The notes: generated by a model not told the origin, from the sequence alone. Shown: positions 6,975 through 14,553, counted from the stretch's first letter. The stretch: DNA of 38,644 nucleotides from an uncultured Clostridia bacterium (GCA_934177795.1 CAKPPS010000013.1:1-38644); one strand, 5' to 3'. A program made the numbers and translations.

Positions 6975-7703
6975 TTATATATCCTCCAATTTACTTTGCA
7001 TATCATCTTCGAACTCTTCTGTTTCCATATATTCTTCATATTCTTTTATTTCTTGAAGTGTTCTATCTAATTCCTCAGTATTTAGATTTGATTTAACTAT
7101 TTTTATTCTCTCTTCATCTTTTGTAGCTTTTAAAAATATCAAATACAAGTCAGTAATCATTTTGTATTTCATATTGATTTCGTAATCATTTCTTAAATCC
7201 CAAACCTTTTCATTCTTATCTACATAATATTCTATATATGCTTCTCTAATTTCTTCATTTGTTACATCTTCATTGTCTAAAAATGTTTCTGCTATTTCTT
7301 GTAATCTTTGTCTTTCAGAGTCTTTCATATCACATAATTCATAGTATCTACTTGTTTTTTGTATGTAATATTGATTTTCAAGTTTTTGCATTAATTGAAA
7401 AATAGTATGATTTAATGATTGTTTTAATATTTCTATATTTTCAATACTTAAGTTATAACTAAAAGTGTCTGAAACATCTTTTCCATAATCGTCAATATAA
7501 GCCTCTCCATTGTCTGTAATTTTAACTTTAAACCATATTTTTCTATCTCTTACACTAATAGAATCAAGTCTTAAAGTTATATGAAAACTTTTATAAATAA
7601 AGATTGTCCATTCCTTTTCCCATAATTTTTCATTTAAATAATTTTTTATAATAAAGCTATAATCTACATCATAAACTTTTAAAGCTAACATATTTTTATT
7701 CAT
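6975..7703 (-). CDS. Phage protein of unknown function (242 aa)
   Basis: Two parts are visible: an N-terminal beta-rich domain (residues 1-100, with WTIFIYKSFHITLRLDSISVRDRKIWFKV and an Asp/Gly/Tyr stretch EAYIDDYGKDVS), and a long charged helical C-terminal half ending in an acidic tail (EEYMETEEFEDDMQ). The ATG at 7703 follows AAGGAGAG. Proteins of this layout with an acidic tail occur upstream of phage recombination genes, but the family is not recognised here. Confidence 0.66.
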   Translation of the reverse strand: MNKNMLALKVYDVDYSFIIKNYLNEKLWEKEWTIFIYKSFHITLRLDSISVRDRKIWFKVKITDNGEAYIDDYGKDVSDTFSYNLSIENIEILKQSLNHTIFQLMQKLENQYYIQKTSRYYELCDMKDSERQRLQEIAETFLDNEDVTNEEIREAYIEYYVDKNEKVWDLRNDYEINMKYKMITDLYLIFLKATKDEERIKIVKSNLNTEELDRTLQEIKEYEEYMETEEFEDDMQSKLEDI

Positions 7704-7776
7704 TGTTTTTTTCTCTCCTTTGACATATCTAAATATTAGTGCTATACTAAAAATAGATATGAATTTATATAAGTTC

Positions 7777-8046
7777 TTATTTTGAGTTAGTGTTGATTTG
7801 CGGTCTTACTAACTCTTTTATATTGTTTAAAAATACTTTTTCATTGTTATATGTATTACATGTTGCAAGTTCTGTTATTCTCTTTATTAAGTCATTTGAT
7901 TTATGATTTCTTTGTATTAAAATTAATTCATTATGTTTTGCTATTCTTAATTGCTCTGATAAATCTTTTATTTTCTCTTCTGCTTTTGCTAATGCTGTTC
8001 TGCTTTCATTTATTAAACTTTGTTTTGCTTTTGATTTTTTAAACAT
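7777..8046 (-). CDS. Coiled-coil phage protein (89 aa)
   Basis: Basic N-terminus (MFKKSKAKQSL) followed by a continuous heptad-like helix (ALAKAEEKIKDLSEQLRIAKHNEL) and a second helix. It begins behind AAAGGAGTG, inside the end of a 29-codon frame. A coiled-coil dimer is likely; function unknown. Confidence 0.65.
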   Translation of the reverse strand: MFKKSKAKQSLINESRTALAKAEEKIKDLSEQLRIAKHNELILIQRNHKSNDLIKRITELATCNTYNNEKVFLNNIKELVRPQINTNSK

Positions 8047-8128
8047 TTCTTTTACACTCCTTTCTTTTTAATTTCATTTTTGCTAATGTAACTATGTGCC
8101 AGTAATAACTTTTATCCAATTTGTCCAT
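8039..8128 (-). CDS. Mini-protein, 29 aa
   Basis: ATG at 8128 is preceded by AGGAGTAGAAGG, and the frame overlaps the next gene by eight bases. It has an aromatic core (DKSYYWHIVTLAKMKLKRKE) with a basic tail, so it is probably one amphipathic helix. The ribosome binding site and overlap support it, but nothing is known of its role. Confidence 0.48.
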   Translation of the reverse strand: MDKLDKSYYWHIVTLAKMKLKRKECKRNV

Positions 8129-8159
8129 CCTTCTACTCCTTTCTTATAAAATATTGAAT

Positions 8160-8273
8160 CTACAGTTGCTTTATTTTTAAAATAAGAACAATTGTATTAA
8201 ATATTAATGTTGCTGTTGAAAATCCTAATGAAAACCAACTTAAGCCGTTAGGTTTATTATTTTTTTCTTCCAT
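8160..8273 (-). CDS. Single-pass membrane mini-protein, 37 aa
   Basis: Behind TAGGAGGAAGAA. A short charged head (MEEKNNKPNG) leads into a hydrophobic helix (SWFSLGFSTATLIFNTIVLI) and a basic end (LKIKQL). One membrane span is predicted. Phage early membrane peptides can affect host membranes or exclude superinfecting phage, but that is not shown here. Confidence 0.55.
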   Translation of the reverse strand: MEEKNNKPNGLSWFSLGFSTATLIFNTIVLILKIKQL

Positions 8274-8282
8274 TTCTTCCTC

Positions 8283-8405
8283 CTAATAAATCGTATTTTG
8301 ACAAAAAGCCCATATACTAAATGCTACTGTACTTAAGTACAATGTGCTATATACTACTGCTTGTCCTATTCTCATGTATACTTTGTTTTTGTTTATTTTT
8401 TTCAT
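8283..8405 (-). CDS. Single-pass membrane mini-protein, 40 aa
   Basis: ATG at 8405 lies behind AAAGGAAG. The basic head (MKKINKNKVYMR) precedes a hydrophobic helix (IGQAVVYSTLYLSTVAFSIW) and a short tail with one cysteine. It is separated by nine bases from the next membrane mini-protein start, so the two may act together. Function unknown. Confidence 0.52.
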   Translation of the reverse strand: MKKINKNKVYMRIGQAVVYSTLYLSTVAFSIWAFCQNTIY

Positions 8406-8422
8406 TTGTTTTCACTTCCTTT

Positions 8423-8674
8423 CTAAACTATTTGTCTAGCCATTTCTTTAAGTACATTTTGTTTTTCTTCATTTTTAAGTCCTAAATCATATAAAAATAC
8501 TGCCCTTTTATCTGCAATTTGTTTTACACCAGTTCCTTTTATTCTTGGGAAATCATCTCTGTTAAATATTTCTCTTGCTTTATTTTCTCCAATACCTCTC
8601 CATTCTGCGTAATCTAATGGTGTTATTGTTTCTGGTAATTCTTCATATTTTTTTGTAGATTTCTTTTCTTTCAT
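8423..8674 (-). CDS. HTH DNA-binding protein, excisionase-like
   Basis: An 83-aa protein with an AlpA/Xis-type helix-turn-helix: TPLDYAEWRGIGENKAREIFNR (about 18-40) followed by the short wing-like DDFPRIKGTG. Downstream come AVFLYDLG and a helix. This order is common in excisionases and small phage regulators. It is the second gene of the leftward operon, after the Cro-like gene, a usual place for an excisionase or a middle regulator. AGGAGGT lies upstream of the ATG. Confidence 0.7.
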   Translation of the reverse strand: MKEKKSTKKYEELPETITPLDYAEWRGIGENKAREIFNRDDFPRIKGTGVKQIADKRAVFLYDLGLKNEEKQNVLKEMARQIV

Positions 8675-8760
8675 AATTACCTCCTTTTTTTCACATCTTA
8701 TAATTATTTTTTTAAGTTCCTTAAAACGTAGTTTTAAGTTGTCAAGTGTTTTTAATAAAC

Positions 8761-8988
8761 TTAATTTAATTCTTTTGATTTCGTTTCACAGTTTGTGAAA
8801 GTAAAAGGTTCAAAAATATCACCTACTTTACAATTAAGAAGTTTAGCTATCAATTCAGCTTTTTCTTTAGGTATCTTTCTTTGATTATTCTCATACATAT
8901 TGTAGCATCCAACTGAAACTTCTATATTGTTTGCAACATATTGTTGTGTATAGCCTTTTTCTTGTCTTTTTTTCTCCATTTTTGTCAT
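8761..8988 (-). CDS. Cro-like XRE-family regulator
   Basis: A 75-aa Cro/CI-type helix-turn-helix. Residues about 5-60 are an XRE domain (EKGYTQQYVANNIEVSVGCYNMYENNQRKIPKEKAELIAKLLNCKVGDIF), with little else. It is the first gene of the leftward early operon, divergent from the CI-like repressor, and its promoter carries the shared operators. By analogy with lambda-type switches it would compete with the repressor and commit to lytic growth. Confidence 0.88.
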   Translation of the reverse strand: MTKMEKKRQEKGYTQQYVANNIEVSVGCYNMYENNQRKIPKEKAELIAKLLNCKVGDIFEPFTFTNCETKSKELN

Positions 8989-9012
8989 TATCTTCCGCCC
9001 TCCTTTTTTTAC

Positions 9013-9154
9013 TTTTTGTGAAATCTGAAATTATATTATAACACATTGTGAATATTGTCAATACTTTTTTGAAATATTTTTAACATTTTGTGAAACTATT
9101 TTACAATAAGTGAAAAAAATGCTATAATATTAGTAGATTTCACATTGTGTAAAA
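9013..9154. promoter_or_regulatory. Lysis-lysogeny switch: divergent promoters and operator array
   Basis: Rightward promoter: TTTACA (9100-9105), 17-bp spacer, TATAAT (9123-9128). Leftward promoter: TTGACA (9061-9056), 17-bp spacer, TAATAT (9038-9033). Operator-like elements with a TGTG/CACA core lie at 9016-9023, 9042-9050, 9084-9095, 9099-9116 and 9138-9154. The exact 9-mer CACATTGTG occurs twice (9042-9050 and 9141-9149). They overlap or flank both promoters, so both regulators can act at each. Confidence 0.78.
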
Positions 9155-9171
9155 TGAAAAGGAATGATAAT

Positions 9172-9552
9172 ATGGAAAATATATTAGGAAAAAGAATTGA
9201 AATAGAAAGAATTAGAATAGGCATTAATCAAATAGAACTTGCTAAAAGATTAAGTTTGTCTTCTAGTGCTTCTATTTCTCAATATGAAAGTGGTGAAAGG
9301 ACACCTAGTGATGACATAAAATTAAAAATGTGCGAAATTTTTAATTGTAGTATGGATTATCTAGTTGGAAGAACTGACATACGAAATCCAGAACAACAAG
9401 AAGATCCATTAGGACTAGCCAAAATAGGATTTAGTATGAAAGATTATAATCCACCTACAGAAACTCAAAAGCAACAAATAAAGGGGTTATTAGAAGTAAT
9501 TATGAAGGATAATAAAAAAGATGTTGGAGATAAAAAGAATGAATCTAAATAA
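9172..9552 (+). CDS. CI-like XRE-family prophage repressor
   Basis: A 126-aa protein. The N-terminal XRE helix-turn-helix spans about residues 5-60 (LGKRIEIERIRIGINQIELAKRL, ISQYESGERTPSDDIKLKMCEIFNCSMDYLVGRTD). The C-terminal part is short and has no LexA-like peptidase, so relief probably comes through the ImmA-like protein next door. The ATG at 9172 is chosen because AAAAGGA lies eight bases upstream. In-frame TTG (9145) and ATG (9154) codons lie too close to or inside an operator. The ImmA gene overlaps its end by 14 bases. Confidence 0.88.
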   Translation: MENILGKRIEIERIRIGINQIELAKRLSLSSSASISQYESGERTPSDDIKLKMCEIFNCSMDYLVGRTDIRNPEQQEDPLGLAKIGFSMKDYNPPTETQKQQIKGLLEVIMKDNKKDVGDKKNESK

Positions 9553-9974
9553 TTTATATGATTTAGCAGAAAAAGAACATATTAAAATTTATGATTATTA
9601 TATAGAAAATGCATATGGTTGTTTTTTAAATATAGATAAAATAAATGCAATAGCATTAAATTATAAAAATATTGATAATTCTTATATAGAAAAAGAAACT
9701 TTAGCTGAAGAATTAGGGCATTATTACCAAGACGCAATATACCCTATTAATTGTACAGATACAATTTTAATATCTAAACAAGAATATAGAGCTAAAAAGT
9801 ATGCAAGAATGATACTAATTCCTTACGAGAATTTAAAATTAGCCATTAAAAAACGGAATTAATACAATTTATGCTCTTGCAGATTATTTTGAGGTTACAA
9901 TCAAATATATGAATGAAACAATAGAATTTTATAAAGAAAAATATGGAGAACAAATGATAAACTGCTTTGAATAG
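9539..9974 (+). pseudogene. ImmA/IrrE-type metallopeptidase, broken by a frameshift
   Basis: ImmA-like proteins cut or inactivate the cognate phage repressor, and this gene follows the repressor with a 14-base overlap (ATG at 9539 behind GGAGA). The protein begins MNLNNLYDLAEKEHIKIYDYY and carries LAEELGHYY, where the usual HExxH reads EELGH. At the A6 tract (9848-9853) the frame hits a stop at 9862. Removing one A restores a typical ImmA C-terminus, GINTIYALADYFEVTIKYMN, then ETIEFYKEKYGEQM, ending at 9974. It may be real inactivation, an error, or slippage. If real, repressor inactivation and prophage induction may be impaired. Confidence 0.83.
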
Positions 9975-9985
9975 CAGTTTTATTT
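9959..9985 (+). terminator. Hairpin with U-rich tail between immA-like gene and integrase
   Basis: AAACTGC/GCAGTTT (7 bp, 8-nt loop) is followed by TTATTT. It overlaps the restored ImmA stop codon and would limit read-through from the repressor operon into the integrase gene. Confidence 0.6.
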
Positions 9986-9999
9986 GTAAGGAGGAACTT

Positions 10000-11115
10000 A
10001 TGGCAAAACGTGGCAATGGAGAAGGCACTATATACTATAGTGAAAAATTAAATAAATGGGTTGGTCAATTTACTGCTGGTAGAAAATTAGATGGAAAGTT
10101 AAATCGTAAATCTGTTTATGGCAATACTAGAAAAGAAGTTAAAGAAAAAATGACTAAAGCTATTGCTGATGTTCAAGACGATATTTATATTGATAAATCA
10201 GAGATAACCGTTTATGAATTATGTAAAGAAATTGTTGAAGATAAAAGAAAATCTAATCAAAATTCTTCTAGCACATATAATCGTGCTAAATATACATTAA
10301 AAATTATAGAAAACAGTTCATTAGGAAATATGCCTATTCAAAAAGTTACTGCTAAAAATATAAAAAATTTTTTAAATGATAATACCAATTACGCTGACTC
10401 AACTTTAAAAAAAATATATCAATTGTTGGGACAAGCTTTTAAAAGAGCAGTCGAAAGAAATATAATTATAAAAAATCCTATTACTTATGAAGAAGCACGA
10501 AAACCAAAGTCTAATAAAGAAAGTTCAAAGGTTGAAGCATTAACTATAGATGAAGAAAAGAAGCTTATATCTTCATTATCAAATGAAACAACACTATATA
10601 AACCCATAATCTTATTAATGCTGTTTACTGGAATGAGAATTGGAGAAGTTCTTGCATTAAAATGGAATTGTATTAATGATGATTCAATTACAATTCATCA
10701 ATCATTAACAAGAGACAATGACGGTAAAGTTATTCTAGGAGAAAAAGTAAAAACAAAAAAATCTCAAAGAGAAATCCCTATTAACAATATTATTAAAGAA
10801 ATATTAGATTATATACCTAAAAATAATACTCTCCTCTTCCCTAATATTACTCCTAGAAGTACACATACTTTTTTAAATAATTTTAATGTAACTAATTGCA
10901 TTACCAATCATATTCATCCACATATGTTAAGACATACATATGCAACTCGTTGTATTGAAGCTGGAATGAACATAAAAGTATTACAAAAAAAATTAGGTCA
11001 TAAAAATATCCAGACTACTTTAGATACATATGCCAGTGTATTTGACAAGTTTGAAGACTCTGAAGAGGATAAATTATTATCTTATTTCGAAGAAAATAAA
11101 ATTGGGTTGCATTAA
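10000..11115 (+). CDS. int: Tyrosine-recombinase integrase
   Basis: A 371-aa phage integrase. The start ATG at 10000 follows AAGGAGG (9988-9994); the frame is open a little further upstream without a better site. Residues 1-55 are an arm-type binding domain (GNGEGTIYYSEKLNKWVGQF). Residues about 65-165 are the SAM-like core-binding domain. The catalytic domain holds Arg213 (GMRIGEVLAL), His308 and Arg311 (HMLRHTYATR), His334 (LGHKN) and the nucleophile Tyr344 (LDTYASVF). All catalytic residues are present. Its 3' end lies 56 bp from the tRNA-Leu 3' end, the expected attachment site. Confidence 0.96.
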   Translation: MAKRGNGEGTIYYSEKLNKWVGQFTAGRKLDGKLNRKSVYGNTRKEVKEKMTKAIADVQDDIYIDKSEITVYELCKEIVEDKRKSNQNSSSTYNRAKYTLKIIENSSLGNMPIQKVTAKNIKNFLNDNTNYADSTLKKIYQLLGQAFKRAVERNIIIKNPITYEEARKPKSNKESSKVEALTIDEEKKLISSLSNETTLYKPIILLMLFTGMRIGEVLALKWNCINDDSITIHQSLTRDNDGKVILGEKVKTKKSQREIPINNIIKEILDYIPKNNTLLFPNITPRSTHTFLNNFNVTNCITNHIHPHMLRHTYATRCIEAGMNIKVLQKKLGHKNIQTTLDTYASVFDKFEDSEEDKLLSYFEENKIGLH

Positions 11116-11195
11116 AATTGCATTAAATACATATAAAAAAGAGAGATTAAAATATCTCTCTTTTTCTGCATTGGTGCGGATGAGAGGACTCGAAC
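11115..11195. other. Probable attachment-site end (att) at tRNA-Leu 3' end
   Basis: The integrase reads toward the 3' end of an intact tRNA-Leu, and phage sequence ends there. Tyrosine integrases commonly recombine within tRNA 3' ends and rebuild the tRNA on one side. The att core would therefore be part of the tRNA 3' half (from 11172 upward). The partner copy lies left of the window, so the exact core cannot be defined. Confidence 0.55.
11143..11170 (+). terminator. Integrase terminator
   Basis: GAGAGAT/ATCTCTC stem with a TAAAAT loop and a following TTTTT run, directly after the integrase gene and just before the tRNA-Leu 3' end. As the stem is flanked by As on the left, it may also end the tRNA transcript on the other strand. 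Confidence 0.75.
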
Positions 11196-11255
11196 CTCCA
11201 CGCCGTTGGCACTGGTTCCTAAGACCAGCGCGTCTGCCAGTTCCGCCACATCCGC
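11172..11255 (-). tRNA. tRNA-Leu (anticodon UAG)
   Basis: An 84-nt class II tRNA with acceptor arms GCGGATG/CATCCGC, anticodon stem CTGGT/ACCAG, loop CTTAGGA with TAG as the anticodon, a long variable arm, and T arm GGTTCGAGTCC. CCA is encoded. It is complete although the prophage sits at its 3' end. Frames across it on either strand are spurious. Confidence 0.97.
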
Positions 11256-11260
11256 ATAAC

Positions 11261-11287
11261 AATGTGTTATCTTTGTCATAACACATT
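11261..11287. repeat. 10-bp perfect inverted repeat in tRNA-Leu leader
   Basis: AATGTGTTAT and ATAACACATT flank a 7-nt loop just upstream of tRNA-Leu, between its promoter and the mature 5' end. On neither strand is it followed by a clear U-run. It could be a processing signal in the pre-tRNA or an operator. Confidence 0.6.
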
Positions 11288-11289
11288 AT

Positions 11290-11319
11290 ATATTAGCACA
11301 ACCTTTATTACATTGTCAA
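11290..11319 (-). promoter_or_regulatory. Promoter of tRNA-Leu
   Basis: On the minus strand, a perfect TTGACA (11319-11314), an 18-bp spacer and TAATAT (11295-11290), about 35 bp upstream of the tRNA. Confidence 0.65.
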
Positions 11320-11353
11320 CTAATTTTATAAAAATATTATTAAGTTTTTAAAA

Positions 11354-11791
11354 TTAAAATTTATTATTTTTCACATCTTCTACAAATTTATCTCTAATTT
11401 CTGTTGGTAGAAGAGTTATTTTTTCTATATCTTTTCTGTCTATTATTTCTGGAATATATTGTCCTCTGTCTACATATTTAGGATCATTAGAAAATTCCGG
11501 TCCATCTCCTGTACCAAATTTTCCTCCTATATATTTGCATAAATAAAAATACTCTTTTTTATTTACTCCACCATTTTCCAAACTATACAATTGTTTTACA
11601 ACTTCTACATCTATTCCAAATTCTTCTTTTATTTCTCTTTTAGTTCCATCTTCTAAAGTTTCATCTCCCTCTCTTCCTCCTCCTGGAAAAGTGTAATAAT
11701 CACCTATTGGATGATTTTTTACTCCAACTCTATGCATAAATGCAAATCCATTTTCTATTGGTAAAATACCAGCGACTCTTATTCTTTCCAT
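11354..11791 (-). CDS. Nudix hydrolase
   Basis: A 145-aa protein with a complete Nudix box at residues 38-60 (GGREGDETLEDGTKREIKEE followed by FGI; G-x5-E-x7-REIKEEFG). The box glutamates bind Mg2+ to hydrolyse a nucleoside diphosphate linked to another moiety. The N-terminal strand (RIRVAGILPIENGFAFMHR) and the loop IGDYYTFPGGG are typical. The substrate cannot be read from the sequence; dNTP clean-up or a sugar/cofactor nucleotide are possibilities. It is monocistronic, divergent from the P-type ATPase, and starts behind AAGGAGG. Confidence 0.92.
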   Translation of the reverse strand: MERIRVAGILPIENGFAFMHRVGVKNHPIGDYYTFPGGGREGDETLEDGTKREIKEEFGIDVEVVKQLYSLENGGVNKKEYFYLCKYIGGKFGTGDGPEFSNDPKYVDRGQYIPEIIDRKDIEKITLLPTEIRDKFVEDVKNNKF

Positions 11792-11817
11792 TATATTCCT
11801 CCTTTAAAACAGTTGTT

Positions 11818-11846
11818 ATTATATTCTTATTTTAAAAAAAATACAA
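11818..11846 (-). promoter_or_regulatory. Promoter of Nudix gene
   Basis: Minus strand TTGTAT (11846-11841), 17-bp spacer, TATAAT (11823-11818), about 25 bp upstream of the ATG. Confidence 0.7.
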
Positions 11847-11860
11847 TAATTTTATAATAA

Positions 11861-11891
11861 TTGTTTCATAATAAAAATATAGTGGTATAAT
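11861..11891 (+). promoter_or_regulatory. Promoter of P-type ATPase gene
   Basis: A TG-extended -10 (TGGTATAAT, hexamer at 11886-11891) with a weak TTGTTT 19 bp upstream. The leader is about 45 nt, too short for a known Mg2+ riboswitch. Confidence 0.6.
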
Positions 11892-11943
11892 TTTAAAGAA
11901 TTAGAATATTTACAAGATTAAATTTACGAAAGAAGGAATTATA

Positions 11944-14553
11944 ATGGCAAATGTAAAAAAAGAAGAAGTTGATGTTGTTAAATTATATGGTAATGAAGCC
12001 ACATTATCAAAAGAAAATTTTATAAAAAATTATAATGTTAATTTAGATGGTCTTACACAAAATATTGCCGAAGAAAAAATATCTAAATATGGTTTAAATG
12101 AAATTTCACAGGGCAAACCTAAAAAATGGTATAATTATTTTTTACAAAGTTTATTTAGCCCTTTTAATAGTATTTTAATAGGTATATCTTTTTTATTAAT
12201 ATATACAGATGTAATTTTACCGGAAAATCCGAGCTTTGCAAATATTTTAGTTATTATTCTTTTAGTTACAGTAAGTACTTTACTAGAATTTTTTGAAGAA
12301 TATAGATCAAATAAAGCCGCTGAAAAACTAAAAGAATTAGTTGCGACTACTACAACAGTTCTTAGAGATGGTAAAAAAGTAAATTTACCAATGAAAGAAA
12401 TAACTATTGGTGATATTGTTGTTCTTTCTGCAGGTGATATGATTCCTGCTGACTTAAGAGTTTTAGAATCTAAAGATTTATATGTTAGCCAATCATCTTT
12501 AACTGGTGAGTCTGATTCTGTAAAAAAACTTTCAGATACAGAAATAACTTTAGACGATATTGATAGTATATCAGATTTAGATACAATTTGTTTTATGGGG
12601 ACTAATGTATTAAGCGGTAGTGCAAAATGTGTTGTAATAAAAACTGCTGATAATACTTATTTTGGAAAAATTGCTCACACATTATCACTTGGTAAACCAA
12701 AAACTGATTTTCAAAAAGGCATTGAAAGTATTAGTAAATTATTAATCAAATTCATGTTAGTTATGATTCCTATTGTTTTTTTACTAAACTTTTGGAAACA
12801 TGACATTGTAACTGCATTTACATTTGCAGTTGCAATTGCAATTGGTATAACTCCTTTACTTCTTCCTGTTATTTTATCTTCTAGTTTATCTAAAGGTGCT
12901 GTACGTATGTCAAAAAAGAAAACAATTGTAAAAAGATTAGATTCTATTCAAAGTTTTGGTGGTATGAATATTTTATGTACAGATAAAACAGGAACTTTAA
13001 CAGAAGATAAAATTGTTTTAGAAAAGTATTTAGATATTAATGGCGATGAAGATATCCGTGTTCTAAAACATGCATTTTTAAATTCATATTTTCAAACCGG
13101 ATTAAAGGGAAATATTGACGAAGCAGTAATTCACAGAGCTTTAAATAATGATATGAGTAAATATACAGAAATATATAAAAAAATTGATGAAATTCCATTT
13201 GATTTTACAAGAAGACGTCTTTCTGTTGTTGTTTCTGATGGAAATAAAGCTCAAATGATTACAAAAGGTGCAGTTGAAGAAATCTTAAATATTTGTACTT
13301 TAGTAGACTATAAAGGTGAAGTTTCCAAATTAACAAATGATATAAAAGAAAATATTAGAAAAATTAGTAAAAATCTAAATAAAGAAGGTCTACGTGTAAT
13401 TGCAGTTTGTCAAAAAAATGATATTAATGATATAAAAGAATTTAGTGTTGATAATGAAAAAAATATGATTCTTCTTGGTTTTATTGGATTTCTAGATCCG
13501 CCAAAAGAATCTGCCAAAGAATCAATAGAAAAATTAAACAAAGCTGGTATTAGAGTTATTGTTTTAACTGGTGATAATGCTGATGTAACTAGATGTGTGT
13601 GTAATAAAGTTGGTATTTCATCAAAAAGAATTGTTACAGGAAGTGATATTGACAAATTAGCAGATATTGGCGTTATTAGACTTTTAAGAAAAACTAATAT
13701 TTTTGCAAAACTTTCTCCTATTCAAAAAGCAAGAATTGTAAGACTTTTAAAAGTTTCTGGAAATGTTGTTGGATATATGGGTGATGGAATAAATGATAGT
13801 CCTTCTCTTACAAATTCCGACATTGGTATTTCCGTTGATACAGCTGTTGATATTGCCAAAGAATCTGCTGATATTATATTACTTGAAAAAGATTTAAATG
13901 TTTTATTAGATGGTGTAACTGAAGGAAGAAGAACTTTTGCAAATTTAATGAAATATATTAAAATGGCTATTAGTTTTAACTTTGGCGAAGTTGTTTCTGT
14001 AATTATTGCAAGTGTTTTATTGCCATTCTTACCAGAAACACCTATACAATTATTAGTTGAAGGATTGCTATATGACTTTGGACAATTAACTTTACCTTTT
14101 GATAATGTTGATAAAGAATATTTGCAAAAACCAAGAAGATTAGATGTTAATAGTTTAAAAAAATTCATGTTATTTATGGGACCTTTAAGTTCCGCATTTG
14201 ATATGATTGTTTTTGCATCTGTATTATTTTTATTTAAAATTAAAGATGTTGCAACATTTCAAACAATTTGGTTTAGTTATAGTATAGTATCAAATCTTAT
14301 GGGTATGCATATAATTAGAACTGCTAAAGCACCATTTATTAAAAGTAATGCTAATAAAGTTGTTTATTTTTCATCAATTTTACTTAGTATTATAGGAATA
14401 TTAGTTCCTTATACTTCATTTGGTCATATGATTGGATTAGTATCTTTAGCATTAAAAGATTTATTAATTATACTAGGAGTTCCTGTAATCTATTGTATTG
14501 TAGCATTATTTGCAAAGAAATTTTATATTAAAAAATTTGGTGAATGGATATAA
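11944..14553 (+). CDS. MgtA-like P-type ATPase (probable Mg2+ or other cation importer)
   Basis: An 869-aa P3B-type ATPase in the cytoplasmic membrane. Visible in order: N-terminal domain, membrane pairs M1-M2 (about 65-115), actuator TGES (187-190), M3-M4 (about 265-315), phosphorylation site DKTGTLT (Asp347), the ATP-binding domain, LDPPKESAK, TGDNADVT, GDGINDSPSL with SVDTAVDIAKESADIILLEK (an MgtA hallmark), then six C-terminal membrane helices. Oddities: M4 reads GITPLLLP where MgtA proteins have TPEMLP, losing the Glu, and the M5-M6 region reads LVEGLLYDFGQ where QN is usual. The cation specificity may therefore differ. It is monocistronic with its own promoter and terminator. Confidence 0.88.
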   Translation: MANVKKEEVDVVKLYGNEATLSKENFIKNYNVNLDGLTQNIAEEKISKYGLNEISQGKPKKWYNYFLQSLFSPFNSILIGISFLLIYTDVILPENPSFANILVIILLVTVSTLLEFFEEYRSNKAAEKLKELVATTTTVLRDGKKVNLPMKEITIGDIVVLSAGDMIPADLRVLESKDLYVSQSSLTGESDSVKKLSDTEITLDDIDSISDLDTICFMGTNVLSGSAKCVVIKTADNTYFGKIAHTLSLGKPKTDFQKGIESISKLLIKFMLVMIPIVFLLNFWKHDIVTAFTFAVAIAIGITPLLLPVILSSSLSKGAVRMSKKKTIVKRLDSIQSFGGMNILCTDKTGTLTEDKIVLEKYLDINGDEDIRVLKHAFLNSYFQTGLKGNIDEAVIHRALNNDMSKYTEIYKKIDEIPFDFTRRRLSVVVSDGNKAQMITKGAVEEILNICTLVDYKGEVSKLTNDIKENIRKISKNLNKEGLRVIAVCQKNDINDIKEFSVDNEKNMILLGFIGFLDPPKESAKESIEKLNKAGIRVIVLTGDNADVTRCVCNKVGISSKRIVTGSDIDKLADIGVIRLLRKTNIFAKLSPIQKARIVRLLKVSGNVVGYMGDGINDSPSLTNSDIGISVDTAVDIAKESADIILLEKDLNVLLDGVTEGRRTFANLMKYIKMAISFNFGEVVSVIIASVLLPFLPETPIQLLVEGLLYDFGQLTLPFDNVDKEYLQKPRRLDVNSLKKFMLFMGPLSSAFDMIVFASVLFLFKIKDVATFQTIWFSYSIVSNLMGMHIIRTAKAPFIKSNANKVVYFSSILLSIIGILVPYTSFGHMIGLVSLALKDLLIILGVPVIYCIVALFAKKFYIKKFGEWI

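Larger units (their letters stand above)
1..11171. mobile_element. Prophage (early/lysogeny arm), incomplete on the left
   Basis: From an integrase beside a tRNA-Leu 3' end leftwards, the genes follow a temperate phage early region: integrase, ImmA-like, repressor, divergent Cro-like regulator, HTH, small proteins, recombination (Sak4-like ATPase plus nuclease), replication (DnaD-like, G39P-like), RusA and methyltransferase. All genes left of 8988 lie on the minus strand with overlaps or very short gaps. No structural, packaging or lysis gene is in the window, so a phage rather than another integrative element is inferred from gene families. The far attachment site lies beyond base 1. Confidence 0.88.

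Noticed and set aside
11030..11286. Open frames on both strands across tRNA-Leu and the integrase end
   Set aside because: They read through the tRNA gene or the integrase in another frame and have no ribosome binding site.
13722..14168. 148-codon minus-strand frame inside the P-type ATPase gene
   Set aside because: It is antisense to conserved ATPase motifs and has no start signals.
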